DNA of 7,352 bases from UBA6165 sp044233745. GTDB taxonomy: Bacteria > Bacteroidota > Bacteroidia > Flavobacteriales_D > Crocinitomicaceae. This document shows positions 6,992-7,352 of the stretch, in pieces. Both the position numbers and the translations under genes were made by a program. The stretch is taken from contig JBIIJN010000101.1 in assembly GCA_044233745.1 (NCBI GenBank), positions 1 to 7,352 of the forward strand, written 5' to 3'. The notes below the pieces were generated by a model that saw only the letters and a program-made list of their open reading frames with translations, had not been told where the DNA came from and made no database searches. Numbering within the stretch: the stretch's first letter is position 1; every line of letters begins with the position of its first letter.

Positions 6992-7031
6992 CAAACGTTA
7001 TACCTATACAATTCTAAATTCTCCCTTCCTC

Positions 7032-7352
7032 ATGCTCCAATCGCCTCGCCTCATCCTCCGCGAAATTCAACATGATGATGCTGAAGACCTTTTTGAAATG
7101 GATTCAGACGCAGCTGTGCATCGTTATATTGAGAATAAACCTGTGACCAAAATCGAGGAAATTCATCAAGTAGTTGAAATGTTGCAAAAACAATACAAAG
7201 AGAATGGCATCGCGCGTTGGGCTGTTGAGGACAAAATTTCAGGTGAATGTTTGGGTTGGTGTGGACTAAAATTTTTTCACGAACCGCTCAATGGTCATGT
7301 GAATTTCTACGAATTGGGTTACCGTTTCAAGCAAAAACACTGGGGCAAAGGA
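7032..7352 (+). CDS. GNAT-family N-acetyltransferase (RimJ/RimL-like), N-terminal part, cut by window end
   Basis: The ATG at 7032 opens a frame of 107 codons that is still open at the window end. The product begins MLQSPRLILREIQHDDAEDL, the standard opening of RimJ/RimL-type acetyltransferases (TxRLxLRxxxxxDAxxL), followed by a helical segment (about 40-58) and the beta strands ARWAVED, GECLGWCGLK and FYELGYRF. The last residues, KQKHWGKG, are the start of the acetyl-CoA-binding loop, normally followed by a YATEA-like helix. Such proteins transfer acetyl from acetyl-CoA to an amino group, often a protein N-terminus, but the substrate cannot be told from this. No ATG, GTG or TTG start lies in frame in the 40 nt upstream, so the start is reasonably firm. 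No Shine-Dalgarno precedes it. It is separated from glnA by the terminator and is probably unrelated to it in function. Confidence 0.9.
   Translation, partial: MLQSPRLILREIQHDDAEDLFEMDSDAAVHRYIENKPVTKIEEIHQVVEMLQKQYKENGIARWAVEDKISGECLGWCGLKFFHEPLNGHVNFYELGYRFKQKHWGKG

Noticed and set aside
1..7352. Mobile element, prophage, CRISPR array or defence island
   Set aside because: No transposase, integrase, direct-repeat array or terminal repeats are visible; all genes are of housekeeping or envelope type with similar composition.

Overview
The window looks like ordinary chromosomal DNA of a member of the Bacteroidota. Four things point there: a type III glutamine synthetase of about 730 residues; an M23 peptidase whose sequence pattern is typical of that phylum; a TAnnTTTG-type promoter with a TTG element 21 nt upstream; and start codons without Shine-Dalgarno sequences, preceded by A-rich stretches. 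The genus cannot be read from the window. I see no phage, transposon, CRISPR array, tRNA or rRNA.

Layout. (1) Positions 1-342, plus strand: the last 113 codons of a bacterial alpha-2-macroglobulin (A2M). (2) Positions 342-2711, plus strand: pbpC, encoding the bifunctional penicillin-binding protein 1C. Its ATG overlaps the A2M stop by one base. (3) Positions 2722-4428 (or 4437), minus strand: an exported M23-family peptidase that converges on pbpC with only 10 nt between the stop codons. (4) About 4438-4654: a divergent intergenic region with a good glnA promoter and two nested dyads. (5) Positions 4655-6841, plus strand: glutamine synthetase III. (6) Positions 6870-6916: a strong intrinsic terminator. 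(7) Positions 7032-7352, plus strand: the N-terminal part of a GNAT acetyltransferase, cut by the window end.

How the genes fit together. A2M and PBP1C form a known conserved pair. The proposed role is envelope defence: A2M traps foreign proteases that have breached the outer membrane, and PBP1C synthesises or repairs peptidoglycan. The neighbouring M23 protein also acts, or is predicted to act, on peptidoglycan, so positions 1-4437 read as a cell-envelope cluster, although the M23 gene is on the other strand and not in the same operon. GlnA is a separate nitrogen-assimilation unit with its own promoter and terminator. The GNAT gene starts another unit.

Nothing here amounts to a clearly new system. 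The parts most worth checking are the nested inverted repeats around the glnA promoter, the terminator palindrome that may belong to a dispersed family, and the Ig-like accessory half of the M23 protein.
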